Source: Enterocloster lavalensis (lineage in GTDB: Bacteria > Bacillota > Clostridia > Lachnospirales > Lachnospiraceae). From it: a DNA stretch of 28,027 nucleotides. The stretch spans positions 1-28,027 of the forward strand of contig NZ_CABJCG010000034.1 in assembly GCF_902364025.1 (NCBI RefSeq). The letters are read 5' to 3'. The position numbers and the translations under genes are program-made. The notes under the pieces were generated by a model. That model saw only the letters and a program-made list of their open reading frames with translations. It had not been told where the DNA came from and ran no database searches. Positions 1 to 10,128 of the stretch are shown here, one piece after another. The number at the start of each line of letters is the position of its first letter. Position 1 is the first letter of the stretch.

Positions 1-899
1 ACCTGTTTTTCCAGATACTGGCTGGCCACGTAGGCTTCCTGCCCGTCGTAGTTGATCACCGCCCACTCGTTGGAGTAGCGTTTGACGTAATCCACCGTGG
101 CGCCCTTGGACAGCTGGGCCAGAATCCTGGCATCCTTTGAGGGCTCCTTGCGCACGTTCACCGCGCTGCCGGTGATCACATAGACGCCTCCCGTCTCCTC
201 CGCCTCGGTAGGCGGCTCAGTGGGCTCCGGTACCGGCTCCTGGGTGGGAGGCTCGGTGGTCGCCTCCACGGTAACCGGCGCGGTGGTCTCCTTCACCTTG
301 TCCTTCTTGTCCGGAAGCAGCGCCCGGATCACAACGATCAACAGGATGACTGCCAGAAGGGGCACCAAAAACCTCAGCACATAATAGGCCGGGGACACTC
401 TTTTGCGTTTTTTCCTGCGGTTGCCGCCGGTACCGGACGGGCGGCGTCCCTGCTGCTGGGCCGGACGGCGGTTCCCGGAGGAGCTGCGCCCCTGACTGCC
501 CCGCGCTCCGGACCCGGAAGGCCGGGCGGCCGGGCGGCCGGAACTGTACTCGTCGGCGAAAGCCTTGACCTCCTGAACCAGCATCTGGTATGCCTGATTC
601 GCATCGTAGGCCGTGTCATCCCCCTCGTGCACCGCTTTATTCCCTAAAATGCGGATGTTGTGGTAGTGATCCTTGGTGTTGCGGCTGATCCATCTGCCCT
701 CGTAGAGCTGGTCGATGGTGTCGGATAAATCTCCTTCCACCAGGCAGGCCTTCTCCGCCATGCAGCGCACCATATATTCCAGAGTCTGCCTGGCCTTCAC
801 CATCGCCAGGTTAAACTCCTTGTGTCCGATCAGGCGTTCCGTCTCTCTGACGCCCTGCTGGATCTGCTTCCAGCTGGTTGTGTTCTCCACATTTGCCAT
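1..899 (-). CDS. Membrane protein, DUF4145-like N-terminus plus SH3b domain (partial, C-terminus off the left edge)
   Basis: The first 299 residues are visible and the frame runs off the left edge. Residues 1-115 are helical and resemble DUF4145, a HEPN-like fold. Residues 120-167 are a low-complexity Gly/Ser/Arg/Gln linker ending in the basic run RRKKRKR. Residues 172-194 form one membrane segment (YVLRFLVPLLAVILLIVVIRAL). Residues 200-236 are a Thr/Pro/Glu linker and 238-299 read as a bacterial SH3 domain (GSAVNVRKEPSKDARIL). The basic run before the membrane segment puts the N-terminus in the cytoplasm and the SH3b domain outside, where such domains commonly bind peptidoglycan. The ATG at 899 follows AAAGGAGAG at good spacing. 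The function is unknown; an envelope-linked role is inference. The domain calls are by eye. Confidence 0.8.
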   Translation of the reverse strand, partial: MANVENTTSWKQIQQGVRETERLIGHKEFNLAMVKARQTLEYMVRCMAEKACLVEGDLSDTIDQLYEGRWISRNTKDHYHNIRILGNKAVHEGDDTAYDANQAYQMLVQEVKAFADEYSSGRPAARPSGSGARGSQGRSSSGNRRPAQQQGRRPSGTGGNRRKKRKRVSPAYYVLRFLVPLLAVILLIVVIRALLPDKKDKVKETTAPVTVEATTEPPTQEPVPEPTEPPTEAEETGGVYVITGSAVNVRKEPSKDARILAQLSKGATVDYVKRYSNEWAVINYDGQEAYVASQYLEKQ

Positions 900-1065
900 T
901 TTCCTCTCTCCTTTGTACCTTATGTTACAAATCCGAATCACAAAATTATGCAGGCCCCTGAAAAGCCGCTCATTATGTATAGTATACTAAATTTCCCCAG
1001 GTTTTGCATTATAATTTTTAAATTGTTCAGTAAAAATCTGAATATTAAGGAAAAAGTAAATTTTC

Positions 1066-1094
1066 TTGCAAATATATAGGCCCGATGATAAAAT
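1066..1094 (+). promoter_or_regulatory. Candidate sigma-A promoter of trmB
   Basis: TTGCAA (1066-1071), a 17-nt spacer, then TAAAAT (1089-1094). It lies in an AT-rich 242-nt gap between two divergent genes and would start transcription near 1101, about 40 nt before the trmB start. No clear promoter was fixed for the divergent minus-strand gene, although TATACT-like boxes are present near 985-1000. Confidence 0.5.
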
Positions 1095-1141
1095 GAGCTT
1101 GCGGACAACCGCAAAATTTGTAGCTATGAGAGGAAAAATAC

Positions 1142-1789
1142 ATGCGATTACGCCACATTCCCGGCGCCGAGGAGACCATTGCTGCGAGTCCCTATGTCGT
1201 GCAGGACCCGCAGGCGCAGAAAGGCCGCTGGGACCAGCTGTTCGGCAACACCAACCCCATCGAGATCGAGGTGGGCATGGGCAAGGGCCGGTTCATCATG
1301 GAGCTGGCTCAGAAAAACCCCGGGATCAACTACATCGGCATCGAGTGCTATTCCAGCGTGCTGCTTCGGGGTCTTCAAAAGAGGGCCGAGCTGGAGCTGG
1401 ACAATATCTTTTTTATGTGCATTGACGCAAAAACCCTGGCGGACGTGTTCGCCCCGGGCGAAGTGAACCGGATCTATTTAAATTTCTCCGATCCCTGGCC
1501 CAAGGACCGCCACGCCAAGCGCCGTCTCACCTCGCCGGAATTCATGGCGGTTTACGACAGCGTGCTGGCCCCGGAGGGCACGGTGGAATTCAAGACCGAC
1601 AACCGCGGCCTGTTCGACTATTCCCTGGAATCCATTCCCGCAGCCGGCTGGACCGTGAAGGCCCACACCTTTGACCTTCACCATTCCGATATGGCCGAAG
1701 GCAACGTGATGACGGAATACGAAATAAAATTCTCCGCCAAAGGGCAGCCGATCTGCAAGCTGGTCGCCTGCCGGACGCCGCAGCCGTAA
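1142..1789 (+). CDS. trmB: tRNA (guanine-N7-)-methyltransferase TrmB
   Basis: The 215-residue protein has the usual length and motifs of TrmB, which uses S-adenosylmethionine to methylate N7 of G46 in the tRNA variable loop. The SAM-binding loop is EVGMGKG at residues 43-49, followed by the conserved YIGIECYSS (64-72). The family signature NFSDPWPKDRHAKRRLTSPEF lies at 114-134, and the C-terminal segment includes FKTDN (150-154). TrmB acts alone in bacteria, in the cytoplasm. AGAGGAAAA precedes the ATG at about 8 nt. The gene stands behind its own candidate promoter. A small unknown gene and trxA follow on the same strand with a 116-nt gap and no clear terminator between. Confidence 0.96.
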   Translation: MRLRHIPGAEETIAASPYVVQDPQAQKGRWDQLFGNTNPIEIEVGMGKGRFIMELAQKNPGINYIGIECYSSVLLRGLQKRAELELDNIFFMCIDAKTLADVFAPGEVNRIYLNFSDPWPKDRHAKRRLTSPEFMAVYDSVLAPEGTVEFKTDNRGLFDYSLESIPAAGWTVKAHTFDLHHSDMAEGNVMTEYEIKFSAKGQPICKLVACRTPQP

Positions 1790-1905
1790 GCGTCTGAGCC
1801 GCCCGCGCGGCATCGCCCGGCGTATAATTTTCACCAGGCCACGCACACTAACAGTGATTGGCTCATATCCTGGCAGTAAGACATAGCGGCCAGGAGGCGG
1901 ACAGG

Positions 1906-2055
1906 ATGGCTCTCCCCGAAAAGATGACGCGGAGCCTGCTAAGGGCCACCAGCGACAAGACCGACTTAAACAAAAAGGTACTGCGGCTTCACCGTTCCTT
2001 CAAGGAAGTCGACAAAATCATCAACGGTAAAGTTAAAAAAAGCGATAAAAAATGA
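1906..2055 (+). CDS. Small basic protein of unknown function (49 aa)
   Basis: I do not recognise this protein. It starts MALPEKMTRSLLRATSDK and ends GKVKKSDKK, is strongly basic and is predicted mostly helical, with no membrane segment or Cys. The ATG at 1906 is preceded by AGGAGG (1892-1897) at 8-nt spacing, which is good evidence that it is translated; an in-frame TTG at 1858 lacks such a site. The stop codon at 2053-2055 lies 17 nt before the trxA start, so the two are probably co-transcribed. A TATAAT sits at 1823-1828 but I found no matching -35 box. A nucleic-acid-binding role would fit the charge but is a guess. Confidence 0.6.
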   Translation: MALPEKMTRSLLRATSDKTDLNKKVLRLHRSFKEVDKIINGKVKKSDKK

Positions 2056-2072
2056 GAAAGGAACCAAACATT

Positions 2073-2390
2073 ATGGAAATGAAATTTACATCCGAAAACT
2101 TTGACACCGAGGCACTCAAGAGCGACAAGCCCGTTTTAGTGGACTTCTTCGCCGACTGGTGCGGCCCCTGCAAGATGATGGCTCCCGTTGTGGAAGCCCT
2201 GGCCTCCGAGTACGAGGGCAAAGCCGTGGTGGGCAAGCTGAATGTGGACGACGCCAGCGACATCGCCGGCCGCTACGGCGTGATGTCCATCCCCACCCTG
2301 ATCGTTTTCAAGGACGGCCAGATTTCCGACAAATTCGTGGGCGTAACCTCCAAAAACGAGCTTTCCGCAGCCTTAAACAAGGCTTTATAA
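2073..2390 (+). CDS. trxA: Thioredoxin
   Basis: The 105-residue protein is a classic thioredoxin, a cytoplasmic dithiol carrier that reduces protein disulfides and is recharged by thioredoxin reductase (not in this window). The active site WCGPCK is at residues 29-34, preceded by VDFFAD, and the conserved cis-proline loop SIPTL lies near residue 75. I chose the ATG at 2073 rather than the in-frame ATG at 2052 because GAAAGGAACC sits just upstream and the protein then starts MEMKF at normal family length. The ATG at 2052 overlaps the stop of the small upstream gene. No intrinsic terminator is obvious before the tRNA promoter at 2443. Confidence 0.96.
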   Translation: MEMKFTSENFDTEALKSDKPVLVDFFADWCGPCKMMAPVVEALASEYEGKAVVGKLNVDDASDIAGRYGVMSIPTLIVFKDGQISDKFVGVTSKNELSAALNKAL

Positions 2391-2442
2391 ACGGATTCTG
2401 AAGCTCATCTGAAAGAAAAATAAAATTTTTTCAAAAAAATAG

Positions 2443-2471
2443 TTGACTTTTTTATTTTTCAGTTATATAAT
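2443..2471 (+). promoter_or_regulatory. Sigma-A promoter of tRNA-Lys
   Basis: TTGACT (2443-2448), 17-nt spacer, TATAAT (2466-2471). This near-consensus promoter lies 46 nt upstream of the tRNA-Lys 5' end and is surrounded by A/T tracts typical of strong stable-RNA promoters. Confidence 0.85.
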
Positions 2472-2516
2472 AACGTTCGTGCCGCTGAGAAACACAGCAC
2501 AGCCAAGCACGAACAA

Positions 2517-2589
2517 GCGCCTTTAGCTCAGTTGGTAGAGCAGTAGACTCTTAATCTATTTGTCCAGGGTTCGAGTCCCTGAAGGCGCA
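2517..2589 (+). tRNA. tRNA-Lys (anticodon CUU)
   Basis: A complete cloverleaf is readable: acceptor GCGCCTT/AAGGCGC, D arm GCTC...GAGC, anticodon stem GTAGA/TCTAT with loop CTCTTAA (anticodon CTT), T arm CAGGG-TTCGAGT-CCCTG and discriminator A at 2589. CCA is not encoded. It is a single-gene unit with its own promoter and terminator. Confidence 0.95.
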
Positions 2590-2597
2590 CTTAAAAG

Positions 2598-2643
2598 GTC
2601 TGATTTTGCGGATATTGGAAGCCGCGGGGTCGGACTTTTTTTT
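2598..2643 (+). terminator. Intrinsic terminator of tRNA-Lys
   Basis: The 14-bp stem GTCTGATTTTGCGG/CCGCGGGGTCGGAC pairs fully when five G-U pairs are allowed. The loop is 10 nt, and eight T follow (2636-2643). Confidence 0.8.
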
Positions 2644-2722
2644 GGTTTGCGGGTTTGATTTTTCCAGTTCCCAAAGAACCACCCCCACAACCTCACTCCC
2701 CTCTCCTCCCGCTTCCTTCACG

Positions 2723-2878
2723 CTACAGTTTTGTTAATTTTTCGTTAAAATCCTTACGCCCATCTAGTGCTATTTGCACAATTTTCCGATCTGTTTTTAT
2801 CATTTCTTCATAACCAGCCGAACTTTTTTCAATATTTTGCATAGTTTTTTTAGTATATTGTATAATTTTTCCATCATT
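2723..2878 (-). pseudogene. Low-GC gene remnant next to tRNA-Lys
   Basis: The minus strand has an open frame of 52 codons from an upstream stop (2879-2881) to a TAG (2723-2725). It contains the coding-like stretch MQNIEKSSAGYEEMIKTDRK starting at an ATG at 2842. No ribosome binding site precedes that ATG. Base composition is far more AT-rich than in the surrounding genes, and residue use looks like a genuine protein C-terminus. The simplest reading is the 3' remnant of a transferred gene in the tRNA-Lys/atp gap. A short expressed peptide or chance are alternatives. I do not recognise the family. Nothing else is seen in 2644-2722 or 2882-2930. Confidence 0.3.
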
Positions 2879-2930
2879 TTACTTCATTTTTCGACCACAA
2901 CCTGGCATTTGGTTACAAACGAGGAAACTG

Positions 2931-2959
2931 TTGACAATCGGAAAATTTAGAAGTAACAT
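2931..2959 (+). promoter_or_regulatory. Candidate promoter of the atp operon
   Basis: TTGACA (2931-2936), 17-nt spacer, TAACAT (2954-2959). A perfect -35 box with a four-of-six -10 box, placed about 35 nt before the likely atpB start, fits the main promoter of the ATP synthase operon. Confidence 0.6.
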
Positions 2960-2992
2960 GTGGTTTACATTCAATTTCATCTCAGAAAGGGA

Positions 2993-3691
2993 GTGAGCAC
3001 TACGGGAGATCTCGCGGAGAATCTACTGGAAGAGTTGAACTGCAAAACGGCGTTTACCATCCCCGTTTTCGGCGGCCTTCCCATATCCGAGTCAGTGGTG
3101 GTGACCTGGCTCATCATGGCAATCCTCACCATCCTGTCCATTTGTCTCGTCCGTAACCTGAAGGTAACCGACGTGGGCCGTAAACAGCTTGTGCTGGAAA
3201 TGGGCATCGGATTCCTTTATCAGTTCTTCGATGGGATACTCGGAAAACGCGGCAGACGATATGTCCCCTATCTGATTACGGTCGCCCTCTATGTGGGCGT
3301 CGCCAATCTCATCGGGCTGTTCGGTTTCAAACCGCCCACAAAGGATCTCAATGTAACAGTCGCACTATCACTTATGAGCATTCTTTTAATCGAGTATTCC
3401 GGTTTTCACGAAAAAGGCCTGAAGAAATGGCTGAAAAGTTTTGCTGAACCAATCCCCATCATCGCACCGATCAACATACTGGAAATTTTCATCCGGCCGC
3501 TTTCCCTGTGTATGCGGTTGTTTGGCAACGTCCTGGGTTCCTTCGTCGTTATGGAATTGATCAAGCAGGTATGCGCACTGATCGTGCCCATCCCCTTCAG
3601 CTTTTACTTCGACATCTTTGACGGGCTGATACAGGCATATGTATTTGTGTTTCTGACCGCCTTGTTCATCAAGGAAGCACTGGAAGATTAA
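2993..3691 (+). CDS. atpB: F1Fo ATP synthase subunit a
   Basis: Subunit a forms the stator half-channels through which ions enter and leave the c-ring in the membrane. About five to six hydrophobic segments are visible. The conserved motif is RPLSLCMRLFGNVLGSFVVM near residues 165-185, whose second Arg is the essential channel arginine. Length (about 232 residues) is normal. The start is uncertain. The frame opens only after a stop at 2954-2956, and GTG at 2960 and GTG at 2993 are the only canonical starts near the N-terminus expected for the family. GTG 2993 is used here because the strong AAAGGGAG (2986-2993) touches it. The best-spaced in-frame codon is ACG at 3002. First gene of atpBEFHAGDC; no atpI is seen upstream. 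Confidence 0.93.
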   Translation: MSTTGDLAENLLEELNCKTAFTIPVFGGLPISESVVVTWLIMAILTILSICLVRNLKVTDVGRKQLVLEMGIGFLYQFFDGILGKRGRRYVPYLITVALYVGVANLIGLFGFKPPTKDLNVTVALSLMSILLIEYSGFHEKGLKKWLKSFAEPIPIIAPINILEIFIRPLSLCMRLFGNVLGSFVVMELIKQVCALIVPIPFSFYFDIFDGLIQAYVFVFLTALFIKEALED

Positions 3692-3726
3692 AAAATTCTA
3701 AATCATTCAAAAAGGAGAGTCTTACT

Positions 3727-3951
3727 ATGTCAACATTAATCGCAATCGGAGCAGGTATCGCAGTTCTCACAGGAATCGGAGCAGGAGTCGGAATCGGAAT
3801 CGCCACCTCCAAGGCAGTGGACGCCATCGCCAGACAGCCGGAGGCCGAGGGCAAGATCAGCAAGGCGCTGTTACTTGGCTGCGCATTGGCCGAGGCGACC
3901 GCCATCTACGGTTTCGTCATCGCCCTTCTGATCATTATGCTGTTAAAATAA
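3727..3951 (+). CDS. atpE: F1Fo ATP synthase subunit c
   Basis: The 74-residue proteolipid forms the rotating c-ring. Two membrane helices are visible (about 4-30 and 47-73) joined by the conserved polar loop ARQPEAEG (35-42). The ion-binding carboxylate is E56 in LAEATAIYG. Compared from memory with the sodium-type subunit of Ilyobacter tartaricus, the Gln of its first helix is I23 here and the Ser after the carboxylate is A57, while T58 and Y61 are kept. This argues for proton rather than sodium coupling, though it is not decisive. AAAGGAGAG precedes the ATG, and a strong site is expected for the most abundant subunit. It lies 35 nt after atpB. Confidence 0.96.
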   Translation: MSTLIAIGAGIAVLTGIGAGVGIGIATSKAVDAIARQPEAEGKISKALLLGCALAEATAIYGFVIALLIIMLLK

Positions 3952-3975
3952 TTTCAGGAAAGGCAGGCGAAACGA

Positions 3976-4476
3976 ATGCTGCGATTAGATTGGAATATGG
4001 TGATCACAATCGTCAACCTGATTGTGCTCTGTCTGTTATTGAAGAAATTTTTGATCGGGCCGGTCACCGCCATTATGGAACAGCGGGCCGCTCTGATTGA
4101 GCAGCAGCTCGCCGATGCCAAAAACGACAAGCAGGCGGCCGGGGATTTAAAAGCCAGCTATGAAGAAAAGCTGAAAACCTCCGACGCCGAGTCCGTCCGG
4201 ATCGTGGAGGAGTCCAGGGCCAGCGCCCGGGCGGAATACGACCGGATTGTGGCCGAGGCGGACCGCAAGGCGGCCAGAATCCTGGAAGATGCGAAAAAGG
4301 CCGCCGAGCAGGAGCGGGAAAAGACCCTGGAGGAAGCCCGCACGCAGATCGCTGGCCTTGTGATGGCCGCCGCCGCAAAGGTCTTAAGCGAGAGCAGCGA
4401 GGCCGGTCAGAGCTTGCAGCTCTACGACCAATATCTGGCGAAAGCAGGTGTGACGGATGAATCAAACCGCAATTAA
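3976..4476 (+). CDS. atpF: F1Fo ATP synthase subunit b
   Basis: Subunit b is the peripheral stalk that holds F1 still against Fo. The 166-residue protein has one N-terminal membrane helix (about 8-27, MVITIVNLIVLCLLLKKFLI). A long charged helix of about 130 residues rich in Ala, Glu, Lys and Arg follows, as expected for the stalk coiled coil. Only one b-type gene is present, so the stalk is likely a homodimer. AGGAAAGG precedes the ATG. The 3' end overlaps atpH by 20 nt, which implies translational coupling. Confidence 0.95.
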   Translation: MLRLDWNMVITIVNLIVLCLLLKKFLIGPVTAIMEQRAALIEQQLADAKNDKQAAGDLKASYEEKLKTSDAESVRIVEESRASARAEYDRIVAEADRKAARILEDAKKAAEQEREKTLEEARTQIAGLVMAAAAKVLSESSEAGQSLQLYDQYLAKAGVTDESNRN

Positions 4477-4960
4477 TTACGCCACCGCGCTCTATGAGCT
4501 TTCCATCCCCGGCGAGGCGGTGGATGAGACGGCCGGTCTGTTCGCCCAGGCGCCGCAGTTACAACAGGTGCTGTCCAGTCCGGTAACTTCCTTAAAGGAA
4601 AAGCACGCCGCCATCGTCCGGATCTTCCCCCCGGCCATGCAGAACTTTCTAAAGGAGCTCTGCGACAACCAGGATGTAGACCGGATCGGAGAGATTCTGG
4701 AAGCGTACCGCGGCCTCTGCCTTGAGAAAGAAGGCATACTTCAGGCCGAGCTTCGCTGCGCGGCCAGGCCGTCCGGCGAACAGCTGGAACAGATGACCGG
4801 CCGGCTTTGCCGCAAATACCATAAGTCCGACGTCCGCTGGACGATCCGGCATGACCCCTCCCTGATCGGCGGTTTTGTGATCCGGGTGGGCGATGTGGAA
4901 AGCGACTGGAGCCTGAAAGGGCGCCTGAAACAATTACAGCAAAAATTGATGTGGAGGTGA
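4457..4960 (+). CDS. atpH: F1Fo ATP synthase subunit delta
   Basis: Delta joins the peripheral stalk to the top of F1. The 167-residue protein has the OSCP/delta layout: an N-terminal helical domain starting [10 protein letters not shown], and a C-terminal part with the family-typical [20 protein letters not shown] (about 139-158). The start overlaps the end of atpF by 20 nt and the stop lies 5 nt before the atpA GTG, so it is translated as part of the operon. Length is slightly below many homologues (about 175-180) but no domain is missing. Confidence 0.94.
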   Translation: MNQTAINYATALYELSIPGEAVDETAGLFAQAPQLQQVLSSPVTSLKEKHAAIVRIFPPAMQNFLKELCDNQDVDRIGEILEAYRGLCLEKEGILQAELRCAARPSGEQLEQMTGRLCRKYHKSDVRWTIRHDPSLIGGFVIRVGDVESDWSLKGRLKQLQQKLMWR

Positions 4961-4965
4961 ACTGC

Positions 4966-6471
<1,506 letters not shown>

Positions 6472-6479
6472 GTGAGAAT

Positions 6480-8833
<2,354 letters not shown>

Positions 8834-8845
8834 GGAGTGAGGCTT

Positions 8846-9253
8846 GTGAACACATTTTACCTGAACATTACCGCAAGCGACAAGGTATTTTACGCAGACC
8901 ACTGCAAGGCCCTGGTCATCCCGCTGGCGGACGGCGAGAAGGAAGTCCTTCCCCACCACGAGAACATGATCATCGCCATCTCCACCGGCGAGATGCGGCT
9001 TCAGAAGCCGGACGGCCAGTGGCTGCACGCGGTGGTTGGAAACGGGTTTATCCAGATTATGAACAACCGCGTGAAGATGCTGGTGGACACCGCCGAGCTG
9101 CCCGAGGACATCGATCTAAGGCGCGCCCAGGAGGCGAAGGAGCGGGCCGAAGAGCAGCTCCGCCAGAAGCAGAGCATCGTGGAGCACTCCCACTCCGAGG
9201 CCTCCCTGGCCCGCGCGCTAACCCGCCTGCGCATCAAAGAAAAATACGTGTAG
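8846..9253 (+). CDS. atpC: F1Fo ATP synthase subunit epsilon
   Basis: Epsilon binds gamma and can inhibit ATP hydrolysis. The 135-residue protein has the N-terminal beta-sandwich (MNTFYLNITASDKVFYADHC, then LPHHENMIIAISTGEMRL). A C-terminal two-helix hairpin rich in Arg, Glu and Ala follows (RRAQEAKERAEEQLRQKQ), so the inhibitory arm is present. I use GTG 8846 because TAAGGAG (8831-8837, overlapping the atpD stop) lies at 8-nt spacing; the GTG at 8837 falls inside that site. Last gene of the operon. Confidence 0.94.
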   Translation: MNTFYLNITASDKVFYADHCKALVIPLADGEKEVLPHHENMIIAISTGEMRLQKPDGQWLHAVVGNGFIQIMNNRVKMLVDTAELPEDIDLRRAQEAKERAEEQLRQKQSIVEHSHSEASLARALTRLRIKEKYV

Positions 9254-9264
9254 AACGACTTTAC

Positions 9265-9293
9265 TTGTTAAAAGGCTTCCGATGGGCTATAAT
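9265..9293 (+). promoter_or_regulatory. Promoter of the DUF1461 gene
   Basis: TTGTTA (9265-9270), 17-nt spacer, TATAAT (9288-9293). Its -10 box lies inside the loop of the atp-operon terminator hairpin. Transcripts starting near 9300 would lack the upstream arm of that hairpin. Confidence 0.65.
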
Positions 9294-9334
9294 AAAGGAT
9301 GTTTTTAGTACATCCCCCAAAGGAGGCCTTTTTT
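9270..9334 (+). terminator. Terminator of the atp operon, enclosing the next promoter and ribosome binding site
   Basis: AAAAGGCTTCC (9270-9280) pairs with GGAGGCCTTTT (9322-9332) over 11 bp with one G-U pair, and the T run continues to 9334. The 41-nt loop contains the downstream -10 box and a small nested hairpin (GGATGT 9297-9302 with ACATCC 9310-9315). The 3' arm contains most of the AAAGGAGG ribosome binding site of the next gene. The long loop makes terminator efficiency uncertain. Confidence 0.55.
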
Positions 9335-9337
9335 CAT

Positions 9338-10030
9338 ATGAAAATTGTACACAGACTGCTGGGGATTCTCATCGCGTTCTGCCTGATGTGGATCCTGTTC
9401 ATAACCTCGATCCAGGCCGTGGTCTACTGGAATCCCGGATATTTTGAGAAGGAGTACACAAAATATCAGGTCCTGGACGATCTCCCCCCCATGACCATGG
9501 AAGATCTTCTGGATGTGACCGACGAGATGATGGATTACTTAAAAGGTGACCGCGCCGATCTGCACGTGACCACCACCATGGGCGGGGAGACCCGCGAGTT
9601 CTTCAACGACCGCGAAATCGCGCATATGGAGGACGTGCGCGACCTGTTCCTCGGGGCGATTTTCCTGCGCCGCGTGTGCCTTGTCGTTGCCGTTGCCTGC
9701 CTGGCGCTTCTGTTCGGCTTAAAAGCTAAGGTCCGCCGCGTGCTGCCCCCGGCCCTCTGCCTGGGCACCGGGCTGTTCTTCGGCATCCTGGCGGTTCTGG
9801 CGGCCATCATATCCACAGACTTCTCCAAATACTTCGTCGTTTTCCACCACATCTTCTTTAAAAATGACCTGTGGATTCTCAATCCGGAAACGGACATGCT
9901 GATCAATATTGTCCCAGAAGGCTTTTTCCTGGACACCGCCGCGCGTATTGCGGGTCTGTACGGAGCGCTGGTGCTGGTCCTCTTCGGCGTCAGCCTGTTC
10001 CTGTCGCTGCGCGGCAGGGGGAAAAAATAA
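9338..10030 (+). CDS. TIGR01906/DUF1461 family integral membrane protein
   Basis: The 230-residue protein has an N-terminal hydrophobic segment (about 8-30), an extracytoplasmic region of about 75 residues, and three further membrane segments (about 107-128, 137-160, 204-225). The family-typical stretches FNDREIAHMEDVRDLF (89-104) and FHHIFFKNDLWILNPETDML (169-188) are present, which is why I assign it to this family; no biochemical role is known to me. The ATG at 9338 follows AAAGGAGG (9319-9326). It has its own promoter and no terminator before the next gene, which also has its own promoter. Confidence 0.85.
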   Translation: MKIVHRLLGILIAFCLMWILFITSIQAVVYWNPGYFEKEYTKYQVLDDLPPMTMEDLLDVTDEMMDYLKGDRADLHVTTTMGGETREFFNDREIAHMEDVRDLFLGAIFLRRVCLVVAVACLALLFGLKAKVRRVLPPALCLGTGLFFGILAVLAAIISTDFSKYFVVFHHIFFKNDLWILNPETDMLINIVPEGFFLDTAARIAGLYGALVLVLFGVSLFLSLRGRGKK

Positions 10031-10042
10031 CACCTTTTTATC

Positions 10043-10071
10043 TTTACTTGGGTTCGGAAATCTTTTATACT
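10043..10071 (+). promoter_or_regulatory. Promoter of the DD-carboxypeptidase gene
   Basis: TTTACT (10043-10048), 17-nt spacer, TATACT (10066-10071), 58 nt before the start codon. Each box has four or more consensus positions. Confidence 0.6.
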
Positions 10072-10128
10072 ATAAGGTGACTCTTTCCGCCCCTCTCAGT
10101 GATTTCATGGACAGGAGAACCGAATATA

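Noticed and set aside
1823..1828. TATAAT box upstream of the 49-residue gene as a promoter
   Set aside because: No -35-like sequence at 15-19 nt and no extended -10 element, so I could not support it as a separate feature.
2958..2996. 12-codon leader peptide frame upstream of atpB
   Set aside because: Its ATG lies in the -10 box of the best promoter and it has no ribosome binding site; kept only as part of the atpB start problem.
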